Notes under the pieces: generated by a model
The model's database searches: none
Told to the model about the DNA's origin: nothing
The model's input: the letters and a program-made list of their open reading frames with translations, nothing else
Shown here: in pieces, positions 1-7,830 of the stretch
How the letters are laid out: every line of letters begins with the position of its first letter
Position numbering within the stretch: the first letter of the stretch is position 1
DNA from: Phocaeicola_A sp963643925
GTDB lineage: Bacteria > Bacteroidota > Bacteroidia > Bacteroidales > Bacteroidaceae
Length of the DNA: 28,736 nt
Direction: 5' to 3'
Assembly: GCA_963643925.1 (NCBI GenBank)
Contig: CAVINS010000046.1
Location: 1 to 28,736, forward strand
Translations under genes and position numbers: made by a program

Positions 1-6
1 TTTCAT
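1..6 (-). CDS. Start of an unidentified gene, cut by the window edge
   Basis: On the minus strand an ATG AAA pair sits at the extreme left edge. A purine-rich AAAAGGAG stretch (13-20) lies six bases upstream, a good Shine-Dalgarno match and unusual in this window. It follows the tex stop codon by 43 bases, so it could be the next gene of a pyrH-tex transcript. Only two codons are visible, so the product is unknown. Confidence 0.35.
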
Positions 7-49
7 TTTATTCTCCTTTTATCGTTCCTTGTACTCGTTAGTTGATGCC

Positions 50-2173
50 TCAGTCCTCCAACTTCTTCAGCCCTATGCGTTTGCGTTGCAGGTCCACGTC
101 GAGTACGCGCACGCGGATGTGTTGGTGGATGCTCACCACCTGTGTGGGGTCTTGCACGAACTTCTCCGCCAGTTGCGAGATGTGCACCAGTCCCTTCTCC
201 TTGATGCCTATGTCCACGAAGCATCCGAAGTTGGTGATGTTGGTGACGATGCCCGGCAGCTCCATCCCCGGACGGAGGTCGTCGATGGTGCGTATGCTCT
301 TGTCGAACTCAAACACCTTGATGGTCTGGCGCGGGTCGCGTCCCGGCTTCTCCAGTTCCTTCATGATGTCGTTCAGCGTAGGCATACCGGTGGTGGGGGT
401 GACATACTTCTCCAACTTTATTTGACTGCGCAACTCCTTCTGCTGAATCAGTTGGTCCACGGTGCAGCTCAGGTCCTTGGCCATCTGTTCCACTATGGGG
501 TAACTCTCGGGGTGCACGGCCGTATTGTCGAGTGGGTTTGTGCCGTTGGGGATACGCAGGAATCCCGCACACTGCTCGAAGGCTTTGGCACCCATGCGCG
601 GCACTTTCATCAACTCCTTGCGCGAGCTGAAGGCTCCGTTCTCGTTGCGGTAGTCCACGATGTTCTGTGCCAATTGCGGTCCCAGTCCCGATATGTAGGT
701 GAGCAGGTGTCGGCTGGCGGTGTTCAGGTTCACGCCTACAGCATTGACGCAACTCTCTACGGTCTGGTCCAGCGACTGCTTCAGCTTGGTTTGGTCCACG
801 TCGTGCTGATACTGGCCTACGCCGATGGACTTCGGGTCTATCTTCACCAGCTCTGCCAACGGGTCCATCAGCCGGCGACCGATGGAGACGGCCCCGCGCA
901 CCGTCACGTCGTAGTCGGGGAACTCGTCGCGGGCTATCTTCGATGCCGAATAGATGGAGGCTCCGTCCTCGCTCACCACAAATACCTGCAGGGCGCGGTC
1001 GTAGCGTAGCGAGGTGACAAACTCCTCTGTCTCGCGGCTTGCCGTACCGTTGCCGATGGCAATGGCTTCGATGGCATACTGCTCCACCAGATGTACCAGT
1101 TTCTTGGCCGCTGTGCTCTTCTCGTTCTTGGGAGGGTGAGGGTAGATGGCTTCGTTGTGCAGCAACTTCCCTTGTGCATCGAGGCAAACCACCTTGCAAC
1201 CTGTGCGGTAACCGGGGTCGATGCCCAGTACCCGCTTTTGCCCGAGGGGCGGTGCGAGCAGCAGTTGCCGCAGGTTGGCGGTAAACACCCGTATGGCTTC
1301 CTCGTCCGCCTTCTGCTTGCTTAGCGAGGCGAACTCCGTCTCTATGGAGGGCTTCAACAGTCGTTTGTATGCATCCTTTACGGCCTCTGCCACCTGCTGG
1401 CTGCAGGCGTTGTTGCCTTTCACGAAGGCGCGGTCCAGCCGCTCCACGCACTCCTCGTCGTTGGGCGAGATAGCGACACGCAGTATGCCTTCGTTCTCGC
1501 CCCGGCGCATGGCCAACAGACGGTGCGACGAGCAGCGGCTCAGCGGTTCGGAGAAGTCGAAGTAGTCCTTGTACTTCTGTCCCTCTTCCTCCTTCCCCTT
1601 CACCAGTTGCGATGTGATGACGGCCTCGCGTGTGAAGCGGTTGCGTATGAGGTTGCGGGCCCGTTCATTCTCGTTCACCTGTTCGGCCACGATGTCGCGG
1701 GCTCCCTTCAGAGCCTCCTCTTCGTTGGGCACTTCCTTGCCAAGGAACCGCTTCACGCAGGCACTCAGGTTGTTTTCGCGCTGTAGGGTCAGTATGGTTG
1801 CCAACGGTTCCAATCCCTTTTGTCGGGCTATCTCTGCTCGGGTTCTCCGCTTAGGCTTGAAGGGCAGGTAGATGTCCTCCAGCTCGGTGGCGTCCCAGCA
1901 GTCGGTGATGCGTCGCTTCAGTTCGGGCGTTAGCTTCTCCTGCTCGGCAATGGTGGAGAGGATGGTCTCCTTCCGTTTGCTGAGTTCGCACAGTTTGTCG
2001 TACTGCTCCTTCACGTTGCCTATCTGCACCTCGTCCAGTCCGCCGGTAGCCTCCTTGCGGTAGCGGCTGATGAAGGGCACCGTCGCTCCACCGTTGAGCA
2101 GGGCGATGGTGTTGGCCACTTGGTGCGGTGCGATAGACAGCTTTTGGCCTATCAGTTGTTCGAATGATTCCAT
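50..2173 (-). CDS. tex: Tex family S1 RNA-binding protein
   Basis: Tex is a cytoplasmic nucleic-acid-binding protein related to eukaryotic Spt6, linked to transcription and RNA handling. The 707-residue product has the full family layout: a helical N-terminal Tex domain (about 1-310), a YqgF/RNase H-like domain beginning at KRVLGIDPGYRTG (313-325), helix-hairpin-helix repeats (about 480-545, with the motif SGLGPQLAQNIVDYR), and a C-terminal S1 domain (about 637-707, NFGCFVDIG ... GLVHISQL). Length is close to that of other Tex proteins. The ATG is nine bases after the pyrH stop codon, so the two genes are probably co-transcribed. I see no broken motif. Confidence 0.96.
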   Translation of the reverse strand: MESFEQLIGQKLSIAPHQVANTIALLNGGATVPFISRYRKEATGGLDEVQIGNVKEQYDKLCELSKRKETILSTIAEQEKLTPELKRRITDCWDATELEDIYLPFKPKRRTRAEIARQKGLEPLATILTLQRENNLSACVKRFLGKEVPNEEEALKGARDIVAEQVNENERARNLIRNRFTREAVITSQLVKGKEEEGQKYKDYFDFSEPLSRCSSHRLLAMRRGENEGILRVAISPNDEECVERLDRAFVKGNNACSQQVAEAVKDAYKRLLKPSIETEFASLSKQKADEEAIRVFTANLRQLLLAPPLGQKRVLGIDPGYRTGCKVVCLDAQGKLLHNEAIYPHPPKNEKSTAAKKLVHLVEQYAIEAIAIGNGTASRETEEFVTSLRYDRALQVFVVSEDGASIYSASKIARDEFPDYDVTVRGAVSIGRRLMDPLAELVKIDPKSIGVGQYQHDVDQTKLKQSLDQTVESCVNAVGVNLNTASRHLLTYISGLGPQLAQNIVDYRNENGAFSSRKELMKVPRMGAKAFEQCAGFLRIPNGTNPLDNTAVHPESYPIVEQMAKDLSCTVDQLIQQKELRSQIKLEKYVTPTTGMPTLNDIMKELEKPGRDPRQTIKVFEFDKSIRTIDDLRPGMELPGIVTNITNFGCFVDIGIKEKGLVHISQLAEKFVQDPTQVVSIHQHIRVRVLDVDLQRKRIGLKKLED

Positions 2174-2182
2174 CTGAGTGGA

Positions 2183-2893
2183 TTAGTTGTGGACCAGTGT
2201 ACCGATGTTCTCGCCGCTCATCACCTTCTTCAGGTTGCCCACCGTGTCCATGTCGAACACGATGATGGGCAGGTTGTTCTCCTTACACATGCAGGTGGCA
2301 GTGAGGTCCATCACGCGGAGGTTACGCTTCAGCACCTCGTCGTAGGTGATGTCGTCGAACTTGGTGGCAGTGGGGTCTTTCTCCGGGTCGGCGGTGTAGA
2401 TGCCGTCCACGCGTGTGCCTTTCAGCATCACGTCGGCCTCTATCTCGATGCCGCGCAACGAAGAACCCGTGTCGGTGGTAAAGTAGGGACTGCCTGTGCC
2501 GCACGACATGATGACTACCTCGCCTTGTTCCATGCAGTCGATGGCTTTCCACTTCGAGTAGAACTCACCGATGGGCTCCATGCGGACGGCTGTCAGTACA
2601 CGGGCTTTCACACCTGCCGCTGCCAGTGCGGAGCTCAGACCCAGACTGTTGATGACCGTGGCCAACATGCCCATCTGGTCGCCCTTCACGCGGTCGAAAC
2701 CTTTTCCCGCACCGGTGAGGCCTCTGAAGATGTTGCCGCCACCGATGACGATGCCTATCTGCACGCCCATGTCGTGAATCTCTTTGATCTGTTCGGCATA
2801 CTGTGCCAACCGTTGTTCGTCGATACCATATTTCTTCTCGCCCATCAGGCTCTCTCCGCTCAGCTTGAGCAGAATGCGTTTGAATCTTGCCAT
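2183..2893 (-). CDS. pyrH: UMP kinase
   Basis: PyrH phosphorylates UMP to UDP with ATP in pyrimidine nucleotide synthesis. The product has amino-acid-kinase-fold motifs: KLSGESLMG near the N-terminus, GGGNIFRG for phosphate binding, and GTGSPYFTTDT plus DGIYTADPEKDP in the C-terminal half. The reading frame stays open 18 codons further upstream, but the ATG at 2893 (MARFKRILLKLSGES) is chosen because it gives the usual family length (236 residues) and leaves a TACCTTTG promoter element 44 bases upstream, inside the extended frame. tex follows nine bases after the stop codon. Confidence 0.96.
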   Translation of the reverse strand: MARFKRILLKLSGESLMGEKKYGIDEQRLAQYAEQIKEIHDMGVQIGIVIGGGNIFRGLTGAGKGFDRVKGDQMGMLATVINSLGLSSALAAAGVKARVLTAVRMEPIGEFYSKWKAIDCMEQGEVVIMSCGTGSPYFTTDTGSSLRGIEIEADVMLKGTRVDGIYTADPEKDPTATKFDDITYDEVLKRNLRVMDLTATCMCKENNLPIIVFDMDTVGNLKKVMSGENIGTLVHN

Positions 2894-2936
2894 AGCTATT
2901 ATGTTTCTTATTTTGTCGGACACTAAATTCCGAACG

Positions 2937-2944
2937 CAAAGGTA
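2937..2944 (-). promoter_or_regulatory. Probable pyrH-tex promoter (-7 box)
   Basis: Read on the minus strand this is TACCTTTG, an exact match to the Bacteroidota -7 consensus TAnnTTTG, 43 bases before the pyrH ATG. A weak -33 candidate, TTTCG, lies about 19-20 bases further upstream. The promoter is inferred from sequence only. Confidence 0.6.
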
Positions 2945-3276
2945 CACATTTCCGTTACATCTACGAAACTGCCGCCTTTGTTTTGCTGTGAAAAACGTAG
3001 GTGACGGCCATCCTTGCCTCGTGTCCGCGCTACATGATGAACTGTCGGGGTGCGCGCAGAGTTATTTGGAAAGCTTACCGGGTAATCTCAAAGATTTAAC
3101 GCCCGCTACGTTGCCTTGACAAAAGCGGCATGGCCCGGATGCCCGACACGTCTGGCCGCGTTGGTTGCGAGGGGCTTGGATTCAATGGATAGCCCCCATT
3201 ACATATCGTGATGAAATACGTTTACAGACCTTGAAGACAGGGGACGAATTCATTGAAAAGTCTAGGCCAATATGAT
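2945..3276. other. Long intergenic region without a recognisable gene
   Basis: This is the first part of the roughly 590-base gap between the pyrH promoter and the alaS stop codon. The only open frames are short; one of them (3182-3364, minus) runs through the tandem repeat and has no recognisable protein features. I found no tRNA-like fold. The segment has mixed base composition and leads directly into the 22-bp array at 3277. Confidence 0.5.
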
Positions 3277-3386
3277 GTACGGCAGTTGCCAAACGTGTGT
3301 ACGGCAGTTGCCATCCACGTGTACGGCAATTGTCATCCACGTGTACGGCAATTGTCATCCACATGGATGGCAGTTGTCAGTCAACA
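3277..3386. repeat. Tandem array A: five 22-bp units
   Basis: Five contiguous 22-base units begin at 3277, 3299, 3321, 3343 and 3365. Units 1-4 start GTACGGCA and continue with GTTGCC or ATTGTC followed by ATCCACGT; units 3 and 4 differ only near the end and unit 5 is the most diverged. There are no spacers. Palindromes CACGTG and CAATTG recur once per unit. Because 22 is not a multiple of three, a protein-coding role is unlikely. The array lies downstream of the alaS terminator and upstream of pyrH. Confidence 0.9.
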
Positions 3387-3459
3387 GTTGAGTCGGGGTT
3401 CTGCAGTGTATACATACCGGTTCTTTCACTGTTGAATAAGCGGTGTTTCGGAAAACAAA

Positions 3460-3497
3460 AAGCGGGGCGCCGGACTTGATAATCCGACGCCCCGCTT
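3460..3497 (-). terminator. Rho-independent terminator of alaS
   Basis: A 15-base stem (3460-3474 with 3483-3497) pairs with one imperfect position around an eight-base loop. On the minus strand the imperfect pair is a G-U wobble and the hairpin is followed by TTTGTTTTCC, giving a classic U-rich tail 40 bases after the alaS stop codon. Confidence 0.88.
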
Positions 3498-3537
3498 ATA
3501 AAGGCAGGTGGCTTTGGTTGGGCCACTGGAGTAGTTG

Positions 3538-6156
3538 TTACAGGTTTGCCAGCTCGATGACTTTGTCCACAGCGGCAGAGAGGCCTTCGGTTCTCTTGCC
3601 ACCGGCCGTAGCGAAGTGAGGCTGTCCACCGCCACCACCTTGTATCAGCTTGGCGGCTTCCTTCACCAAGTTGCCGGCCTTCAGACCAGAGGCTACCAGG
3701 TTGTCGCTCAGCATCACGGTGAGCATAGGCTTGCCGCCCTCTACGGAACCAAGGGCGAAGAGCAGATTCTCGGCAATCTCGCCACGCAGCTGGAAGGCGA
3801 TGTTCTTCACTGATGCGGCAGGCATCGGGAGCACGGCCTTCACTACGGTGATGCCGTTGATCTGTTTGGCTGAGGCCTTCAGCTGTTCTTTCACAGAAAC
3901 TTCTTTCTCCTTGATGTACTCATCGACTTGCTTCTTCAAGCCTGCGTTCTCGTCGATGTACTTGCGGATGGCAACCCGCAGGTCCGGTGCGTTGTTGAAT
4001 AGGGAGCGAAGCTCGTTCATTGTATCCTGGATGGTGTCCATCATAGCCTCCACCTTGGCTCCGGTGATGGCCTCGATACGGCGGACACCGGCGGCTACGG
4101 AACTCTCGGAGAGGATGCGGACGATGCCGATCTTGCCGGTCGATGACACGTGCGTACCACCACAGAACTCGATGGAAGAACCGAACTGGATGACGCGTAC
4201 ATGGTCGCCATACTTCTCGCCGAAGAGGGCGATAGCTCCCAACTCTTTGGCCTTCTCGATGGGCACATTGCGGTGCTCGGTCAGAGGCACGTTGGCACGA
4301 ATCTTGGCATTTACCAGATGCTCCACCTCACGCAGCTGCTCGTCGGTCACCTTTTGGAAGTGAGAGAAGTCGAAACGCAGCGAGTCCGGTGTGACGAGCG
4401 AACCCTTCTGCTCCACGTGGGTGCCCAACACCTGGCGCAGTGCCTCGTCGAGCAAGTGCGTACAAGAGTGGTTGGCTTCGCAGGCGGCACGCTTGTCCGT
4501 GTCCACGCAGGCCATCATGGGAGCGTCGAGGTGCTCGGGCAACTTCTTGGCCAAGTGGATGGGCAGGTTGTTTTCTTTCTTCGTGTCGATGATGTCGATG
4601 GTCTCGAACTCGCTGACCAACACGCCGGTGTCGCCCACCTGACCACCGCTCTCGGCATAGAACGGAGTCTTGTCGAGCACAATCTGGAACAAGGTCTGGC
4701 CTTTCTGTTTCACCTGACGATAGCGCAGGATGGAAGTCTCATATTCTGTATAGTCGTAGCCTACAAACTCGGTCTCGCCCTCTTTCAGCACAATCCAGTC
4801 ACCCGTCTCCACAGCGGCGGCGTTGCGGGCACGCTGTTTCTGCTTCTGCATCTCGGCATCGAACTCGCTGAGGTTGACGGTGAGTCCGTTCTCGCGCAGG
4901 ATGAGCTCTGTTAGGTCTATAGGGAATCCGAAGGTGTCGTAGAGTGTGAAGGCATCCACACCACTGATTTCTGCCTTTCCGGCAGCCTTGGCATCGGCCA
5001 TGGTCTTGTCGAGCAAGCGGATGCCTGTCTCCAGGGTACGGAGGAAAGCTTCTTCTTCTTCCTTCACCACCTTCTCGATGAGAGCCTGCTGGGCTTTCAA
5101 CTCGGGGTAGGCACCGCCCATGTTGTCTATCAAGGCAGGGATGAGGCGGTACATGAAAGCTTGCTTCTGGTTGAGGAAGGTGTAGGCGTAGCGTACGGCG
5201 CGGCGCAGGATGCGGCGGATGACGTAGCCGGCCTTGGCGTTGGACGGCAGCTGGCCGTCGGTGATGGAGAAGGCGATGGTGCGCACGTGGTCGGCAACTA
5301 CACGCATGGCGATGTCGGTCTTCTCATCCTTGCCGTAGGTGTGGCCGGAGAGGTCGCCTATTACCTTGATGAGGGGCTGGAACACGTCCGTGTCGTAGTT
5401 AGACGTCTTGCCTTGCAGGGTGCGGACCAGACGTTCGAATCCCATGCCGGTGTCGATTACCTTGGCGGGCAACGGCTCCAGACTGCCGTCGGCCTTGCGG
5501 TTGTATTGCATGAACACGAGGTTCCAGATTTCGATTACCTGCGGGTGGTCTTTGTTCACCAGTTCGCGTCCGGGGACTTTAGCTTTCTCTTCAGTCGAGC
5601 GGGAGTCCACGTGAATCTCGGAGCAGGGGCCGCAAGGTCCCGTGTCGCCCATTTCCCAGAAGTTGTCGTGCTTGTTGCCATTGATGATATGGTCTTTTGG
5701 AAGGAACTGTTCCCAATAGGAGGCTGCCTCGTTGTCGCGGTCGATGCCCTCTTCGGGACTGCCCTCGAACACGGTGGCATAGAGGTTGGCGGGGTCCAGT
5801 TTCAGCACGTCTACCAGATATTCCCAGGCCCAAGAGATGGCCTCTTTCTTGAAGTAGTCGCCGAATGACCAGTTGCCCAGCATCTCGAACATCGTGTGGT
5901 GGTAGGTGTCGTGGCCCACCTCTTCCAAGTCGTTGTGCTTACCGCTGACGCGCAGACACTTCTGCGAGTCCGCCACCCGTTTGCTCTTGGCGGGGTGGTT
6001 GCCAAGGATAATGTCCTTGAACTGGTTCATGCCGGCGTTGGTAAACATCAGTGTAGGGTCATCCTTTATCACCATAGGTGCGGAGGGGACAATGAGGTGA
6101 CCCTTTGATTCGAAGAAACTTTTGAACGAGTCTCTAATTTCGTTTGCAGTTAACAT
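3538..6156 (-). CDS. alaS: Alanyl-tRNA synthetase
   Basis: AlaRS charges tRNA-Ala with alanine. The 872-residue product carries the class II catalytic core at the N-terminus (MLTANEIRDSFKSFFESKGH; TLMFTNAGMNQFKD), the editing domain with its zinc ligands in HSCTH (His563, His567) and CGGTH (Cys665, His669), and a C-terminal domain ending in a glycine-rich segment (GGGGGQPHFATAGG). The frame is open 14 codons upstream of this ATG, but starting at MLTANEIRDS matches the family. It has its own promoter region shared with the divergent M23 gene and a strong terminator downstream. Confidence 0.98.
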   Translation of the reverse strand: MLTANEIRDSFKSFFESKGHLIVPSAPMVIKDDPTLMFTNAGMNQFKDIILGNHPAKSKRVADSQKCLRVSGKHNDLEEVGHDTYHHTMFEMLGNWSFGDYFKKEAISWAWEYLVDVLKLDPANLYATVFEGSPEEGIDRDNEAASYWEQFLPKDHIINGNKHDNFWEMGDTGPCGPCSEIHVDSRSTEEKAKVPGRELVNKDHPQVIEIWNLVFMQYNRKADGSLEPLPAKVIDTGMGFERLVRTLQGKTSNYDTDVFQPLIKVIGDLSGHTYGKDEKTDIAMRVVADHVRTIAFSITDGQLPSNAKAGYVIRRILRRAVRYAYTFLNQKQAFMYRLIPALIDNMGGAYPELKAQQALIEKVVKEEEEAFLRTLETGIRLLDKTMADAKAAGKAEISGVDAFTLYDTFGFPIDLTELILRENGLTVNLSEFDAEMQKQKQRARNAAAVETGDWIVLKEGETEFVGYDYTEYETSILRYRQVKQKGQTLFQIVLDKTPFYAESGGQVGDTGVLVSEFETIDIIDTKKENNLPIHLAKKLPEHLDAPMMACVDTDKRAACEANHSCTHLLDEALRQVLGTHVEQKGSLVTPDSLRFDFSHFQKVTDEQLREVEHLVNAKIRANVPLTEHRNVPIEKAKELGAIALFGEKYGDHVRVIQFGSSIEFCGGTHVSSTGKIGIVRILSESSVAAGVRRIEAITGAKVEAMMDTIQDTMNELRSLFNNAPDLRVAIRKYIDENAGLKKQVDEYIKEKEVSVKEQLKASAKQINGITVVKAVLPMPAASVKNIAFQLRGEIAENLLFALGSVEGGKPMLTVMLSDNLVASGLKAGNLVKEAAKLIQGGGGGQPHFATAGGKRTEGLSAAVDKVIELANL

Positions 6157-6191
6157 ATCTGTAGGTTTCAAATTAATATTCGAGAAAAAGA

Positions 6192-6222
6192 TTTGCAAAG
6201 ATAGTGCGATTTATTATTTTTG
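6192..6222 (+). promoter_or_regulatory. Probable promoter of the M23 peptidase-merR operon
   Basis: TTTG at 6192-6195 and TATTTTTG at 6215-6222, separated by 19 bases, match both parts of the Bacteroidota consensus (TTTG, then TAnnTTTG). The -7 box lies 62 bases before the M23 ATG. The upstream TTTG sits against the -7 box of the opposing alaS promoter, so the two promoters overlap. Confidence 0.65.
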
Positions 6223-6229
6223 CCACAAA
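6196..6229 (-). promoter_or_regulatory. Probable alaS promoter
   Basis: On the minus strand the -7 box TATCTTTG occupies 6203-6196, about 40 bases before the alaS ATG. A TTTG at 6229-6226 is the best -33 candidate, with a 22-base spacer that is slightly long. It overlaps the divergent M23 promoter. Confidence 0.6.
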
Positions 6230-6284
6230 TATTCGGCAAAATCTTGTTGCCGGAGCTAATGAATGTCTTTATAGAACCTATTGA

Positions 6285-7253
6285 ATGCGAAAAGTTTACT
6301 ACATATATAACCCTCGTACCCGCACTTACGACCGGGTATATCCGACAATGCGGCAGCGTGCGCTGAGCATTCTGCGCCAGCTGTTTGTCGGCATGGGATT
6401 GGGTGCCGGCTTCTTCCTGTTGTTGCTTTGGCTGCTGGGTACACCCTCGGAAAAGGCCCTGCGGATAGAGAACTCCCGTATGCAGGCACAATACAAAGTA
6501 TTGTCCGACAGGCTGGACCAAGCCCTGGATGTGATGCAGGACCTGCAGCAACGCGATGATAACCTTTACCGTGTGATGCTGCAAGCCGACCCTGTGTCGG
6601 ATGCCATACGCATGGGCGGATATGGGAATACGAACCGCTATCAGGACCTGATGGACATGGCCAACGCCGACCTTGTCGTCAACACGGCGCAGAAGACTGA
6701 CTTGCTGGTGAAGCAGGTCTACGTCCAGTCGAAGTCGTTCGACGAGGTGGTGGAGATGTGTAAGAACCACGACGAGATGCTGAAGTGCATTCCCGCCATT
6801 CAGCCGGTGTCCAACAAGAACCTCAAGCAGACGGCTTCCGGATTCGGCGTGCGCATCGACCCTATCTACCAGACTCCCAAGTTCCATGGTGGCATGGACT
6901 TCTCCGCCAACACGGGCACGCCGGTCTACGTCACGGGCGACGGCACGGTGATATCTGCCGACTGGGAGACAGGCTACGGCAACACCATAGAGGTGGACCA
7001 TGGCTATGGCTATCATACACGCTATGCCCACTTGAGCGAAATAGATGTGCGGCGCGGACAGCGGGTACAGCGGGGTGAGGTGATAGGTAAGGTAGGCTCC
7101 ACCGGAAAGAGCACGGGACCGCACCTTCACTATGAGGTGGTGGTGAAGGGGCAGAAGGTGAACCCCGTGAACTATTACTTCATGGACCTGAGTGCGGAGG
7201 ATTACGACAAGATGATACAGATGGCTGCCAACCACGGCAAAGTGTTTGACTGA
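6285..7253 (+). CDS. M23 family peptidoglycan endopeptidase, membrane-anchored
   Basis: This is a LytM-type zinc metallopeptidase expected to cut peptidoglycan cross-bridges or to act in division and envelope remodelling. A single transmembrane anchor spans about 33-52, followed by a coiled-coil-prone stretch (55-100) and a C-terminal M23 domain (about 185-297). Predicted zinc ligands are His201 and Asp205 (HGGMD) and His282, with catalytic His249 (YAHL) and His280 (GPHLH), so all key residues are present. The ATG is the first in frame after the divergent promoter shared with alaS. The merR gene starts 15 bases after the stop codon, suggesting an operon. The N-terminus faces the cytoplasm and the enzyme domain the periplasm. 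Confidence 0.93.
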   Translation: MRKVYYIYNPRTRTYDRVYPTMRQRALSILRQLFVGMGLGAGFFLLLLWLLGTPSEKALRIENSRMQAQYKVLSDRLDQALDVMQDLQQRDDNLYRVMLQADPVSDAIRMGGYGNTNRYQDLMDMANADLVVNTAQKTDLLVKQVYVQSKSFDEVVEMCKNHDEMLKCIPAIQPVSNKNLKQTASGFGVRIDPIYQTPKFHGGMDFSANTGTPVYVTGDGTVISADWETGYGNTIEVDHGYGYHTRYAHLSEIDVRRGQRVQRGEVIGKVGSTGKSTGPHLHYEVVVKGQKVNPVNYYFMDLSAEDYDKMIQMAANHGKVFD

Positions 7254-7268
7254 TAGATACGCAGAACG

Positions 7269-7625
7269 ATGGCCCTCTATAAAAACAAGAATCTCAAGCT
7301 CTATTACTCCATCAGCGAGGTGGCGGATATGTTCCAAGTGACGGAGGCTACGCTCCGCAACTGGGAGCACGCGTTCCCCAAGACCATTCATCCCAAGAAG
7401 GCAGGCCGTAACATCCGGCAATACACGGCCGAGGATCTGGAGGATGTGCGCTTGATTCACCACTTGGTGCGCGAGAAGCAGATGTCCTACGACGGTGTGC
7501 GCCAGGTGCTGAAAGACAATCCCACAGCTACCATAAAATATATGGAAGTCATCGACCGTCTGAAAGCTCTGCGCGAAGAGCTGATGGCCATCAAGCAGGA
7601 GTTGGATGACCACGTAGTCTACTGA
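7269..7625 (+). CDS. Small MerR family transcriptional regulator
   Basis: The 118-residue protein has a winged-helix MerR DNA-binding domain at about 12-80 (YYSISEVADMFQVTEATLRN, then RQYTAEDLEDVRLIHHLV) and a short helical C-terminus (about 90-115) suited to dimerisation. There is no ligand-binding effector domain and no cysteine for metal sensing, so it is probably not a metal-responsive MerR. It follows the M23 peptidase by 15 bases and is likely co-transcribed. Its targets are unknown; control of envelope genes is only a guess from context. Confidence 0.9.
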   Translation: MALYKNKNLKLYYSISEVADMFQVTEATLRNWEHAFPKTIHPKKAGRNIRQYTAEDLEDVRLIHHLVREKQMSYDGVRQVLKDNPTATIKYMEVIDRLKALREELMAIKQELDDHVVY

Positions 7626-7665
7626 TGAGGCTTTGCCCCTCTCAAGAACTCTGCCCCCGGAGAAC

Positions 7666-7773
7666 TCATGGCCATCGGGCAAGCATCTGACGGCTACATT
7701 TGTAGGACTTCAACTGTCCGAAGGCGGCGCGCAACGAGTCCATAGCTATCTCGTACAAGATTCTGACAACCAT
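7666..7773 (-). pseudogene. 35-codon ORF resembling the start of an ABC transporter permease
   Basis: On the minus strand an ATG opens MVVRILYEIAMDSLRAAFGQ, then LKSYK, then ten unrelated residues and a stop. The first 25 residues read like the cytoplasmic N-terminus of a MacB/FtsX-type permease, which normally continues K-L-R-T into the first membrane helix. Here the similarity stops at that point. I read it as a truncated remnant between converging genes; a real micro-protein is the alternative. The family assignment is from memory of such N-termini and is uncertain. Confidence 0.3.
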
Positions 7774-7830
7774 ACAAACATGTCTTCATCCGTTTGCTTC
7801 TTGAGGTACGTTCGCTTGCCGGGACATCAC

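Noticed and set aside
3182..3364. A 60-codon minus-strand ORF
   Set aside because: Half of it is translated 22-bp tandem repeat and the rest resembles no known protein.
6168..7682. A 504-codon minus-strand open frame
   Set aside because: It is antisense to the M23 peptidase and merR genes, both of which carry clear motifs.
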